From Flavobacterium succinicans (GTDB lineage: Bacteria; Bacteroidota; Bacteroidia; Flavobacteriales; Flavobacteriaceae): a stretch of DNA of 64,000 nt. The stretch spans positions 124,001 through 188,000 of the forward strand of contig NZ_JMTM01000017.1 in assembly GCF_001662485.1 (NCBI RefSeq), in the 5' to 3' direction. Positions 1 to 6,622 of the stretch are shown here, piece after piece (position 1 is the stretch's first letter; each line of letters opens with the position of its first letter). A model generated the notes under the pieces. That model was not told where the DNA came from, did not search any database, and saw only the letters and a program-made list of their open reading frames with translations. The translations under genes were made by a program, and so were the position numbers.

Positions 1-304
1 TTTGACTCCCATCAGGCTGAACTAATAATGAAATTGACCTTTGATAGGGAAGAGATATTGAGGATGACACAACAGGCAACAAAGACTTTTCATAAAAGGT
101 TGATCCAATTTTTGCGCTCATGAAATTATTGTTAATTATTTTTACTTTATTAGATTTATTTAGTACATATTCATTGACATCTTCTATTTTTAATGTTTGA
201 GTTTGTGCATTTGCTTTCAAAAACACTGAAATAAGTACAAAAAATAGCATTTTTTTTGACAAATATGTTTTTTTTAAGTTCTTTAAACTAATTGGTTGAA
301 TCAT
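1..304 (-). CDS. TolC-family outer membrane efflux protein, N-terminal part (runs off the left edge)
   Basis: Only the first 101 codons lie in the window; the frame is open to base 1. The translation begins with a basic stretch and a hydrophobic signal peptide ending in KANA, with likely cleavage before QTQ. It continues with a helical segment (EYVLNKSNKVKIINNN) followed by KSLLP, the pattern of the first periplasmic helix and start of the first beta strands in TolC-like efflux channels of Bacteroidota. The start was taken at ATG 304 because it supplies a charged n-region; ATG 250 would leave none. It is probably the chromosomal gene flanking the element that follows. The family call rests on a short fragment. 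Confidence 0.6.
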   Translation of the reverse strand, partial: MIQPISLKNLKKTYLSKKMLFFVLISVFLKANAQTQTLKIEDVNEYVLNKSNKVKIINNNFMSAKIGSTFYEKSLLPVVSSSISLPYQRSISLLVQPDGSQ

Positions 305-820
305 TAAATTAGTGTATGTTATTTTAAATTATCGTGTTTTTTAGTTCCTAAAAAAAAAATACTATTTTAGATTTTTTTTTCCAAAAGATTTATTCTCGTT
401 TCTTAGAAATAAAAGTTTTTTTTATTATCTAAATAAGTTGGTCTTTGATGTATACTCATAGAACTAATTGATTTATAATGCAATATTAGGGAAATAAAAA
501 ATTATAAAATTAATATTTTCAGATTTTTTGTTGAAGTTAAAAAAGATAAATATTTTTTGGCTTTTTTGGTAAAATTAATGTTAATTAGTTCAATAAATGT
601 TAATTAATTTAATCAAAAGCTATAGAATTATGGATTTTTTTTGTTTTCTTTTGTTTCAATTTTATTTGCAATCTCCTTCACAAACCCTTTGCAACTTTAC
701 CCCATCCTTTGCAAAGCCGTTCCATCCTCTCCAACCGTCAAATTCTTAAAAAAAAGCTTTTGATCTTTGAGTTCAAGAAACAAAAGAAAGCCTGATACGC
801 TATGCAAGAACGAAACGAAA
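305..820. other. Gene-free AT-rich region at the left end of the element
   Basis: About 500 bases between two divergently transcribed genes, very AT-rich with long T and A runs and no credible ORF. It should hold the promoter of the rightward operon and, if the element is integrated, its left junction. I found no duplicate of the tRNA-Met 3' end here, so the left attachment site is not identified. The only clear pattern is three TTTGCAA copies near 665-714. Confidence 0.6.
665..714 (+). repeat. Three direct repeats TTTGCAA upstream of the rightward operon
   Basis: TTTGCAA occurs at 665-671, 688-694 and 708-714, spaced 23 and 20 bases start to start, that is about two helical turns each, so the copies face the same side of the DNA. 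The surrounding sequence is locally C-rich (CCATCC twice) within a very AT-rich region. Possible roles are an operator, integrase arm sites or replication iterons; nothing in the sequence decides between them. Confidence 0.4.
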
Positions 821-1528
821 ATGGACATTGATAGCTTGTTACAACGAAAACTATTAGGCGGTCAAGAGTACGAGCCGTTGTTTCCTAAAGTTGCTTGTGA
901 TAAAACAAAGTTAGGCAACGGCAATACTTTTGATACCGTTCGAATGATAAAGGAAATGGTAGTTAAATACAACGACCAAACCAAGCAAGTTGCAACGCTT
1001 TTGCAAATGGAATCGTTAAAAGAAACCTGCGACAAGATTTACTGGTTTTTGTACCATCACATTCAGTACAAGGCGGATGGCATGGAGCAAAATTTAAGAA
1101 GTCCAGCCTGTGCGTTCAAGCAACGAGCCGAGGGAGTTGATTGCAAAACCTATTCGATTTTCGCCAGTTGTTTGCTAGTGAATTTAGGGATTAGGCATTA
1201 CATAAGACAAATAAAACAACCGAGTTTTCGCCCTGATTTATTTACCCACGTGTATGTCATCGTGCCTTTGAATCAGGAAACAGGCAACATAAGCGAAGGC
1301 TATTTTATCATTGACGGAACGACGAATAATAACCGAGAACCCATACATACCATGGCACACGACACCGAAGTTAATTTACCTCATTTTGGATTGAATGCTC
1401 CCAAAGGCAATCGCAAAACCGTTGCAAAGAAATCGAATTTCTTTGCAAAGCCCTCTTCAAATGTGGTGTTGGTATCGGCTATTGTGGCGGTAATTGGAGG
1501 AGCGTTTGTATTTGGAAAATCAAATTAA
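821..1528 (+). CDS. Transglutaminase-like cysteine protein with C-terminal membrane anchor
   Basis: This 235-residue protein carries the transglutaminase/papain-like triad: Cys about residue 108 in GVDCKTYS, His about 143 in THVYVIV, Asp about 165 in FIIDGT. A C-terminal hydrophobic helix (about 214-232, NVVLVSAIVAVIGGAF) ends in a few polar residues, so it is tail-anchored. It could cross-link or cleave proteins at a membrane; the substrate is unknown. It is the first gene of the rightward array, consistent with a structural or maturation protein. The ATG at 821 is preferred; an in-frame TTG at 767 would add 18 residues. Confidence 0.7.
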   Translation: MDIDSLLQRKLLGGQEYEPLFPKVACDKTKLGNGNTFDTVRMIKEMVVKYNDQTKQVATLLQMESLKETCDKIYWFLYHHIQYKADGMEQNLRSPACAFKQRAEGVDCKTYSIFASCLLVNLGIRHYIRQIKQPSFRPDLFTHVYVIVPLNQETGNISEGYFIIDGTTNNNREPIHTMAHDTEVNLPHFGLNAPKGNRKTVAKKSNFFAKPSSNVVLVSAIVAVIGGAFVFGKSN

Positions 1529-1538
1529 ACTATGCAGT

Positions 1539-2084
1539 ATGATAATTATAAATGATGGCGGAGTAGGATTAGGAAAATCCAAATTCCTGAGAAAAATTAG
1601 GCTTCGAGACGTGAGCTTAAAAAACACAATCAAGGTAGCGAAGTTTGCTGCACCTATAGCAGCGAGTTTTATTCCTGTTGGCGGTGGCGTAGCTTCCAAA
1701 CTAATGGATTCTAAAACGGGTAGATTGGTTCGAAAAGTAGCCAAATCCAAAGCCGTAACTAAGGCGGTGCAATTGTCTAAAACACCGATTGGCAAACAAG
1801 TGGTAGATACGATTAAGAACCGTCCGAGACCACAATTGACCACGGTAAGCGAGATCACGCCTGCTTCATTTGCTACCCCTGAAATGGGGAATGAACAAAG
1901 GCAAAGTGCCGATACGAGTTCGTACCAAAGTGAGGTAAGTGAAAGCAGTACGAATGAGAAAGAACCCGTTGGCGAGTTAATGCCCATTAAACCCGTTGAA
2001 CAAAAACCAAAAGACAATACTATGCTGTATGTTGTGGGAGCCTTGGTTTTGGGAGGAGGGATTTACATGGCCACCAAAAAGTAA
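1539..2084 (+). CDS. Element protein with hydrophobic midsection and C-terminal membrane anchor, function unknown
   Basis: A 181-residue protein of no family I recognise. It has a basic N-terminal third (KSKFLRKIRLRD), a short glycine-rich hydrophobic stretch (about 38-57, KFAAPIAASFIPVGGGVASK), a Ser/Thr/Glu/Pro-rich middle that looks disordered, and a C-terminal transmembrane helix (MLYVVGALVLGGGIYMATKK) like that of the preceding protein. The ATG at 1539, 10 bases after the upstream stop, was chosen; the longer frame from TTG 1494 overlaps the previous gene and has no support. Confidence 0.6.
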   Translation: MIIINDGGVGLGKSKFLRKIRLRDVSLKNTIKVAKFAAPIAASFIPVGGGVASKLMDSKTGRLVRKVAKSKAVTKAVQLSKTPIGKQVVDTIKNRPRPQLTTVSEITPASFATPEMGNEQRQSADTSSYQSEVSESSTNEKEPVGELMPIKPVEQKPKDNTMLYVVGALVLGGGIYMATKK

Positions 2085-2110
2085 ATCGTAATTAAATCAA
2101 TAAAAGTAAG

Positions 2111-2683
2111 ATGAATAAAGAAGTAGCAATCATTGGCGGTGGAGTTGTTGGAGGTGCGGTATCAAATGGCGTTAGCACTTTATTACCCCAATCCGAAAGT
2201 CCGATTATCAATATCGTTTTGGCAGGAGCTTCGGCTTTTGGAGCCACAAAAGTCAGAGGAACATCAACAAAAGATAATCTTTTGAAAGGTGCTTTGATGG
2301 GTTCAGCTGTGGTGCAAGCCTTGACAGGAATCAAAAAAATAGCCGATAAAAGTTTGAGCACTAGACTTACAGGCGATAGCAAAGCCACCCGATTTATCAA
2401 AGGAGCTGTAGGCTTGGCTTGTCCTTGTGACGAAGGTTTGCAAGGTACTTTCATGGGAGGCGATGGTCAAATTTACCAGTACGATGAAAACGGCTTGAAC
2501 GGCACTTTCATAGACGAAGCAGGAAATGTTTTTGAAATGAATAACGGTCTCAATGGCGCATTGGAAGATGAATTGTACGACCACGGATTGCAAGGACCAG
2601 AAGCCAACATTTACGGAATGGAAGACGAAAGCGGTCTTAACGGTTCCGATGAAGAAGATTTGTATTCGGAATTATACCAATAG
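2111..2683 (+). CDS. Membrane-associated element protein with acidic GL(N/Q)G-repeat tail
   Basis: A 190-residue protein of unknown family. The first 100 residues are small-residue-rich and hydrophobic in two blocks (EVAIIGGGVVGGAVSNGVS; NIVLAGASAFGA) and are followed by a short basic segment. The last 85 residues are very acidic and carry five GLQG/GLNG motifs spaced about 11-23 residues apart (GLQGTF, GLNGTF, GLNGAL, GLQGPE, GLNGSD). GLNG recurs near residue 64 of the large ArdC-like protein of the same element. The regular spacing suggests processing sites or short binding motifs, which is inference. Confidence 0.55.
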   Translation: MNKEVAIIGGGVVGGAVSNGVSTLLPQSESPIINIVLAGASAFGATKVRGTSTKDNLLKGALMGSAVVQALTGIKKIADKSLSTRLTGDSKATRFIKGAVGLACPCDEGLQGTFMGGDGQIYQYDENGLNGTFIDEAGNVFEMNNGLNGALEDELYDHGLQGPEANIYGMEDESGLNGSDEEDLYSELYQ

Positions 2684-2708
2684 CAAAAACAAACAAACTC
2701 AATCTTGA

Positions 2709-2742
2709 CTCCCCTTTCCTTTGGAGAGGGGTCGGGGTGAGG
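2709..2742 (+). repeat. REP-like GC-rich palindromic repeat, copy 1
   Basis: A GC-rich 34-base block (CTCCCCTTTCC...GGAGAGGGG, then TCGGGGTGAGG) in an AT-rich intergenic gap. The arms CCCCTTTCC and GGAGAGGGG form a hairpin. A near-identical copy in the same orientation lies at 40807-40841. Repeats of this look are scattered through many Bacteroidota genomes. Here it sits inside the putative viral operon, directly upstream of the capsid candidate gene. Confidence 0.75.
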
Positions 2743-2776
2743 AAAAACAATCAATCATCAATCAAAAAACAATCAA

Positions 2777-3349
2777 ATGACTAGAAGAGTAGAATTAGCG
2801 TCAGCGGTAGCGACAATCAAGGCTAAAAGAAATGGTGGAATTCCAAGAGTGGGGCAATTAAAATTGACCGACAAAACGCTTTACTTAAATGTGAAGATCA
2901 AAGGTAATGCAGGTATTGTAAATCTAGTAGATGTCAATACTAGAAGAGAAGTTGGAATTACCAACATTGATGGAAACAAATTAAACGCAGGTAGAGACTA
3001 CATTTTGGATAGTATGCGTGTTTTGGTGGGAGCCACAAAGTCAGACGATTTGAAGAATGAAACTTGGATAAGTCCAGCGAGCATCGCAGGACAAAACAGT
3101 TTGCCTAAAGCTTTTTTAGGTGCGGAATTCAGAATTAACCAAGATAGAAATCAATTGGTAGATATGCCGATTACCGATTTGTGTCAAGATGGATTTATGT
3201 CTTCTTTTAGAAGTTTATCGACCTCTCCATTAATTCGTTCGAATATGGAGTTTGAAATGGAAATCGAATACCCAAAAGGAGTTTCGGTTCCAGCTGACCA
3301 AGAGTACAACATTCGAATAGAAGTAAGAGCGCACCAAGCGCAAGTTTAA
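2777..3349 (+). CDS. Beta-rich structural protein, candidate major capsid protein
   Basis: A 190-residue soluble protein without signal peptide or membrane helix. Predicted strands alternate through most of its length (TLYLNVKIKG, GIVNLVDV, REVGITNI, EFEMEIEYP, YNIRIEVRAHQ), as expected of a single jelly-roll. No sequence family is recognised. A strong intrinsic terminator follows directly (3370-3402), a common arrangement for the most highly expressed virion gene, and two more small beta-rich proteins come next. The length is below that of double jelly-roll capsid proteins but fits single jelly-roll ones. The capsid role is inferred from context and needs structure prediction. Confidence 0.5.
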   Translation: MTRRVELASAVATIKAKRNGGIPRVGQLKLTDKTLYLNVKIKGNAGIVNLVDVNTRREVGITNIDGNKLNAGRDYILDSMRVLVGATKSDDLKNETWISPASIAGQNSLPKAFLGAEFRINQDRNQLVDMPITDLCQDGFMSSFRSLSTSPLIRSNMEFEMEIEYPKGVSVPADQEYNIRIEVRAHQAQV

Positions 3350-3369
3350 TCCGTAAAGGTTCAATTTAT

Positions 3370-3402
3370 AAAGCCGTATCCGTAATGTTTACGGCTTTTT
3401 TT
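3370..3402 (+). terminator. Intrinsic terminator after the capsid candidate
   Basis: Arms AAAGCCGTA (3370-3378) and TACGGCTTT (3390-3398) form a perfect 9-bp stem with an 11-base loop, and a T run follows. It lies between two genes of the same direction, so it should reduce transcription into the downstream genes relative to the upstream gene. Confidence 0.8.
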
Positions 3403-3416
3403 CAACACTATTCACT

Positions 3417-3779
3417 ATGGCAGTAAGAGAAAAAGTAATCAATTTATTGATTCCAACCGAAGGAAATGAAGCAATGCTTACCACGGCTTTAGATGTGGGT
3501 TTTATACTGGGAGCCGAATTGCATACCAACCACAACGACCCTGATAATTTTGCCGAGTTTGGTATTTATGATGATAGTGGCGTAGCGTTTTCAAAACCTA
3601 CTCACATCAATCATTGGAAACGCAGAGAAGGTGCAGGATTTGAAGATAGTTACAAACCCTTGCTTTTTGATACGGAATCCAAAACATTCACCTTCAAAGC
3701 AAAGACCGCAAAATCAGTAGATAAAGACACCTATTTTCATTTGATTTTGATGTACAAAATAAATCCTTCTAGCTGTTAA
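3417..3779 (+). CDS. Small beta-rich element protein, possible minor capsid protein
   Basis: A 120-residue soluble protein of unknown family, starting 15 bases after the terminator. It contains hydrophobic strand-like segments (KVINLLIP, VGFILGAELHT, KTFTFKAKTAK, YFHLILMYKI) separated by polar loops with several His and Asp residues. Its size, lack of helices and position after the 190-residue protein suggest a second beta-barrel virion protein, but this is inferred only from composition and context. Confidence 0.45.
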   Translation: MAVREKVINLLIPTEGNEAMLTTALDVGFILGAELHTNHNDPDNFAEFGIYDDSGVAFSKPTHINHWKRREGAGFEDSYKPLLFDTESKTFTFKAKTAKSVDKDTYFHLILMYKINPSSC

Positions 3780-3790
3780 GACCTCTAAAA

Positions 3791-4108
3791 ATGACACAAG
3801 ACATTCTAATTATTAACACAGGAGTAGTTTTTTTGAAACTCAAAAAAGATCAGGACATCACCATTGAGGATGTAACGACTTTGCAAGTAATCAATAGTGG
3901 TTTTGTGCCCGTTTTTATCAATGATTTGGAGTTGGCCAGCAAAGAAAGAGCCACGATTGTAGTTTCGGATGGTTCGACTTCAAGAGTGGAATTATCCATT
4001 CGTTTTGCACCAACGGATACCAATGGTTCGAGTGAATTTTCAAAATTCAGTTGGAACAAAAAAGAACTAGATATTGTCTATAAAAAATTAATACGATGCA
4101 GGAATTAG
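3791..4108 (+). CDS. Small beta-rich element protein, function unknown
   Basis: A 105-residue protein with strand-rich pattern (ILIINTGVVFLKL, TLQVINSGFVPVFIND, RATIVVSDG, RVELSIRFAP) and no signal or membrane segment. The inner spacing resembles an immunoglobulin-like or small jelly-roll domain. It begins 11 bases after the previous gene and its 3' end overlaps the next gene by 13 bases, showing tight translational coupling. A minor virion protein (for example a vertex protein) is possible; no family was recognised. Confidence 0.45.
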   Translation: MTQDILIINTGVVFLKLKKDQDITIEDVTTLQVINSGFVPVFINDLELASKERATIVVSDGSTSRVELSIRFAPTDTNGSSEFSKFSWNKKELDIVYKKLIRCRN

Positions 4109-4863
4109 ATCATCTCATAGAAAAATTAAACACCGACCAGTATTCGGCAGTTTCGGTTTTCGATTTGGATACCAATTCGTTTGTGTTTCGCAATAAAACC
4201 CATGCTGAAATCACAGCTGATGAAGGAACGGCAGAACAGTTTTTTGAAACCCTTTTTGCCAATGGTCACAAGCGATTAAGTTTGAGTTTGAAGCGCAAAA
4301 ACGGAAGTACGTTCAAAATTGATGGTCAAAGCTTTGAAGTCAATTTTTCAAAAGATACTTCCGAGCCAATGCCAGCACCTCAAGCACCAAATGTACCACA
4401 ACAGCCAACTGATTTTTTTCAGAATTCGTATGGTTTAGGAACACTGGACATGATTAATTTATTTGTAGCCAAAGGCGATGCCCAACGATTGTTGACCGAA
4501 AATGAAGTCTTGAAAGCCGAAAATAAAGAGTTCAAAAAGCAAAATGAAGAGCTGAAAGAAGAACGCTTGGCATCCAAATATGACATCAACAAAAGCAAAG
4601 GCAATCAAGAAATGTTGTTAGGAGCCATTCAGCAATTGCCCGCTTTAATGAGTTTTGTCAAAGGTACACCGCCTGTCGGTTTGGGAAATGCGGTGGAAAG
4701 TTTCACTTCACCAGCTAAAAAACAATTTGCAACGGCTTTGCAAAACATAGACGATTCAGTGGTAAACGTCCTAGATAACATCAACAACGGATTGAATTCT
4801 AATGCTGAATTCTCGAATGAATTAGCAGAATTATTAAAAAAACATCACTTATGGGAAGCGTAA
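4096..4863 (+). CDS. Coiled-coil element protein, function unknown
   Basis: A 255-residue protein. The N-terminal 85 residues look like a small folded alpha/beta domain (SVFDLDTNSFVFRN, FEVNFSKD). A Pro/Gln-rich linker follows (about 95-110, MPAPQAPNVPQQP), then a strongly charged coiled coil (about 135-160, LKAENKEFKKQNEELKEERL) and a helical C-terminus. It overlaps the genes on both sides, so it belongs to the same operon. The long coiled coil fits a scaffold, spike or assembly factor, but no family is recognised. Confidence 0.5.
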   Translation: MQELDHLIEKLNTDQYSAVSVFDLDTNSFVFRNKTHAEITADEGTAEQFFETLFANGHKRLSLSLKRKNGSTFKIDGQSFEVNFSKDTSEPMPAPQAPNVPQQPTDFFQNSYGLGTLDMINLFVAKGDAQRLLTENEVLKAENKEFKKQNEELKEERLASKYDINKSKGNQEMLLGAIQQLPALMSFVKGTPPVGLGNAVESFTSPAKKQFATALQNIDDSVVNVLDNINNGLNSNAEFSNELAELLKKHHLWEA

Positions 4864-5054
4864 AACAAAGCATTCAAATCGAAGTGGTTGCCAAAACCCC
4901 TTTTGAGTTAAAACCAAAGACATCGGCAATCAAAGAACTCGCCAAACTCGATGCAGAAGTATTGACCAAGTTGGCGGAACTATCCAAAAATAAATCAGCC
5001 ATCACCCAATTGAAAACCAATTTTGAGATGATAAAAGGTTTTTTAACGGCATAA
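4851..5054 (+). CDS. Small helical element protein (67 aa)
   Basis: A short soluble protein whose second half is helical and Lys/Leu-rich (KELAKLDAEVLTKLAELSKN). It starts inside the last codons of the coiled-coil gene, 13-base overlap, so translation is probably coupled and the two products may act together. No family is recognised. The start ATG and the overlap support it as real despite its size. Confidence 0.5.
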   Translation: MGSVKQSIQIEVVAKTPFELKPKTSAIKELAKLDAEVLTKLAELSKNKSAITQLKTNFEMIKGFLTA

Positions 5055-5066
5055 AACAAAAGGAAG

Positions 5067-5462
5067 ATGGAAAGTACAATGAGGTTGAGCCCAACAGGAA
5101 TGACCGTTTTGAAAGTGGCACTCTTGGGCGGAATATTTGCCTTTGCCTACTATAAAATTTTCAAAGGATTCCAACAGTTACGAGCCGACAAAAGATACAA
5201 ACCAAGCAATATCAATGTAACCCAAGCCAAAGCAAGAGCCGAAGCTATTTACACCGCATTGCTGGGTTTTGGGGCCAATTACAAAACCGTAGAGAACAAC
5301 TTAACAGGTTTGAATCACAACGGTTTTATTATGGTTTACAATGAGTTTGGAGAGCGAAGAAGTGCCACTTTGGTCAAGATGAATTTAGTGGAATGGTTGC
5401 AAGATCAGTTCAATGAAACCGACATTGCCAAGTTGCGATTTTTAATAAAAGGATTTTTCTAA
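5067..5462 (+). CDS. Single-pass membrane protein with annexin-like repeat, copy 1
   Basis: A 131-residue protein with one N-terminal transmembrane helix (about 13-29) followed by basic residues, placing the C-terminal domain in the cytoplasm or virion interior. The domain (about 55-131) is clearly paralogous to that of the next protein: shared A-x-A-I/L-Y-x-A, T-V/I, L-T-G, F-G-x-R, W-L and N-x-x-D-x-x-x-L-R positions. In the next protein this region resembles the annexin repeat; here the GTDE calcium motif is not kept (GANYKTV). The stop overlaps the next start by one base (TAATG). Confidence 0.55.
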   Translation: MESTMRLSPTGMTVLKVALLGGIFAFAYYKIFKGFQQLRADKRYKPSNINVTQAKARAEAIYTALLGFGANYKTVENNLTGLNHNGFIMVYNEFGERRSATLVKMNLVEWLQDQFNETDIAKLRFLIKGFF

Positions 5463-5884
5463 TGACAAATAAAACGAAAATACTACTAGGCGTATCGGTT
5501 TTGGTTATTGGAACAGGGATTTTTTTTCTAACCAAGAAGAACAAAAACGGACAATCGGTTTTAGGTGGAGGAACGAAATATATTGATGAAGGTGATGTGA
5601 ATATGATTCCAGTTTTTTCAGCCAGCCAAAAAGCCACAGCCTTGTACAATGCCATGAACATTTACACCGGCACAGACGAGCAAACCATCATTGAGGAACT
5701 AACAGGAGTTTCACAAGCCCAATTTGGTTTAATCAGTAAAGCCTTTGGACTTAGAAATTACAACCGCTTGTTAGGTTACAATACCATTGGCGGAACCCCA
5801 TTGCCTTTGAAAACGTGGTTAAGAGAAGAACTGAATGATGCTGATTATCATTTGTTGCGAAAAAAATTTCCAATGTATTTATAA
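5462..5884 (+). CDS. Single-pass membrane protein with annexin-like repeat, copy 2
   Basis: A 140-residue protein with an N-terminal transmembrane helix (about 7-23, ILLGVSVLVIGTGIFFL) and basic flank. Residues 60-138 resemble one annexin repeat: GTDEQTIIEELTG at 70-82 matches the annexin type-II calcium-loop hallmark GTDE followed by its I-I-x-x-L-T helix, and SQAQFGLISKAF resembles the next annexin helix. Annexins bind acidic membranes with calcium, but a single repeat with degenerate ends may only share the fold. The anchor is near-identical in style to those of the next two genes. Confidence 0.55.
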   Translation: MTNKTKILLGVSVLVIGTGIFFLTKKNKNGQSVLGGGTKYIDEGDVNMIPVFSASQKATALYNAMNIYTGTDEQTIIEELTGVSQAQFGLISKAFGLRNYNRLLGYNTIGGTPLPLKTWLREELNDADYHLLRKKFPMYL

Positions 5885-5892
5885 TGTAGAAT

Positions 5893-6519
5893 ATGAAAGT
5901 GAGCAAAGAAAATAAAGTACTACTAGGAACAGCAGTAGTTGGAGCGGGAATTTTAGGTTTTCTGTATTGGAAGAAAAAGAAAAAAGAAGCCGAAGAGGAT
6001 TTGATGGTTTATACTCCAGAACCCGTAGCACCAGCAACCCCAAAAGTAGCGATTCAACAACCCACAGTAGGAGCCGTTTTAGACAAAAACAAACTATTGT
6101 TTAAAGGAAGTAAAGGGCTTGAAGTGCGAGAATTGCAACGTTTGTTGGGCGTTAAAATTGATGGCGATTTTGGCAACATGACCAAAGCAGCACTATTGGC
6201 CAAAAAGGGAGTGACCAAAATCAGTCTCAATGGGTATGCTAAAAAGAAAGTAGCCAGTAAAGCACAACCTACTGCTTTTGTTTTGCCCAAAAAAGGACAA
6301 AAAGTAATGGCGATTCAAAATGATGTGAGCGTTTTCAATGCGCAAAAAACAGCCGAAGGAACCTATTTCAATACAGGAACCAAGCCTTTTATCGGAGGAA
6401 GCTTTGATTATGGAGAACATATCGGAGTGTTTGTTGCTTCAAAAGTGGGCGGTCAATATTTAATCAACCGTAATGGGGTGTATTATTTTGTGAATGGCAA
6501 TGCCGTAAAACCGTATTAA
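5893..6519 (+). CDS. Membrane-anchored peptidoglycan-binding protein
   Basis: A 208-residue protein: N-terminal transmembrane helix (about 8-24, VLLGTAVVGAGILGFLY) with a lysine cluster, Pro/Ala linker, then a PG_binding_1-type domain at about 70-105 (KGLEVRELQRLLGVKIDGDFG, the usual V-x-x-L-Q-x-x-L-G and DG-x-FG positions). The C-terminal 80 residues are beta-rich and may be an SH3-like or jelly-like module (GGQYLINRNGVYYFV). It could dock a virion or lytic complex on the cell wall. It lies two genes before the endolysin. Confidence 0.65.
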   Translation: MKVSKENKVLLGTAVVGAGILGFLYWKKKKKEAEEDLMVYTPEPVAPATPKVAIQQPTVGAVLDKNKLLFKGSKGLEVRELQRLLGVKIDGDFGNMTKAALLAKKGVTKISLNGYAKKKVASKAQPTAFVLPKKGQKVMAIQNDVSVFNAQKTAEGTYFNTGTKPFIGGSFDYGEHIGVFVASKVGGQYLINRNGVYYFVNGNAVKPY

Positions 6520-6520
6520 G

Positions 6521-6622
6521 ATGAACTCAGAAACCAAAGTTGTACTAGGAGCAGTAGCCGTTATCGGATTGTTGTTGCTCATGGGAAATAAAAACAGTGA
6601 ACCACAAAAAGTAGTATTGTAA
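6521..6622 (+). CDS. 33-residue single-pass membrane peptide
   Basis: A tiny ORF with ATG directly after the previous stop and its own TAA overlapping the next ATG (TAATG), so it fits the operon exactly. The product is a polar start (NSETK), a hydrophobic segment VVLGAVAVIGLLLLMG and a polar tail. The anchor repeats the K-V/I-L-L-G pattern of the two preceding membrane proteins. Likely a small virion membrane protein or a lysis accessory; too short for more. Confidence 0.55.
   Translation: MNSETKVVLGAVAVIGLLLLMGNKNSEPQKVVL

Noticed and set aside
305..766. Search for a duplicate of the tRNA-Met 3' end as left attachment site
   Set aside because: Only short AT-rich matches of about nine bases were found, which are expected by chance in this composition.
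767..820. N-terminal extension of the transglutaminase-like gene from TTG
   Set aside because: ATG 821 gives a compact protein; the extension is basic and has no support.
1520..2593. Minus-strand frames under the first element genes
   Set aside because: They are shadows of the plus-strand genes, without plausible starts or composition.
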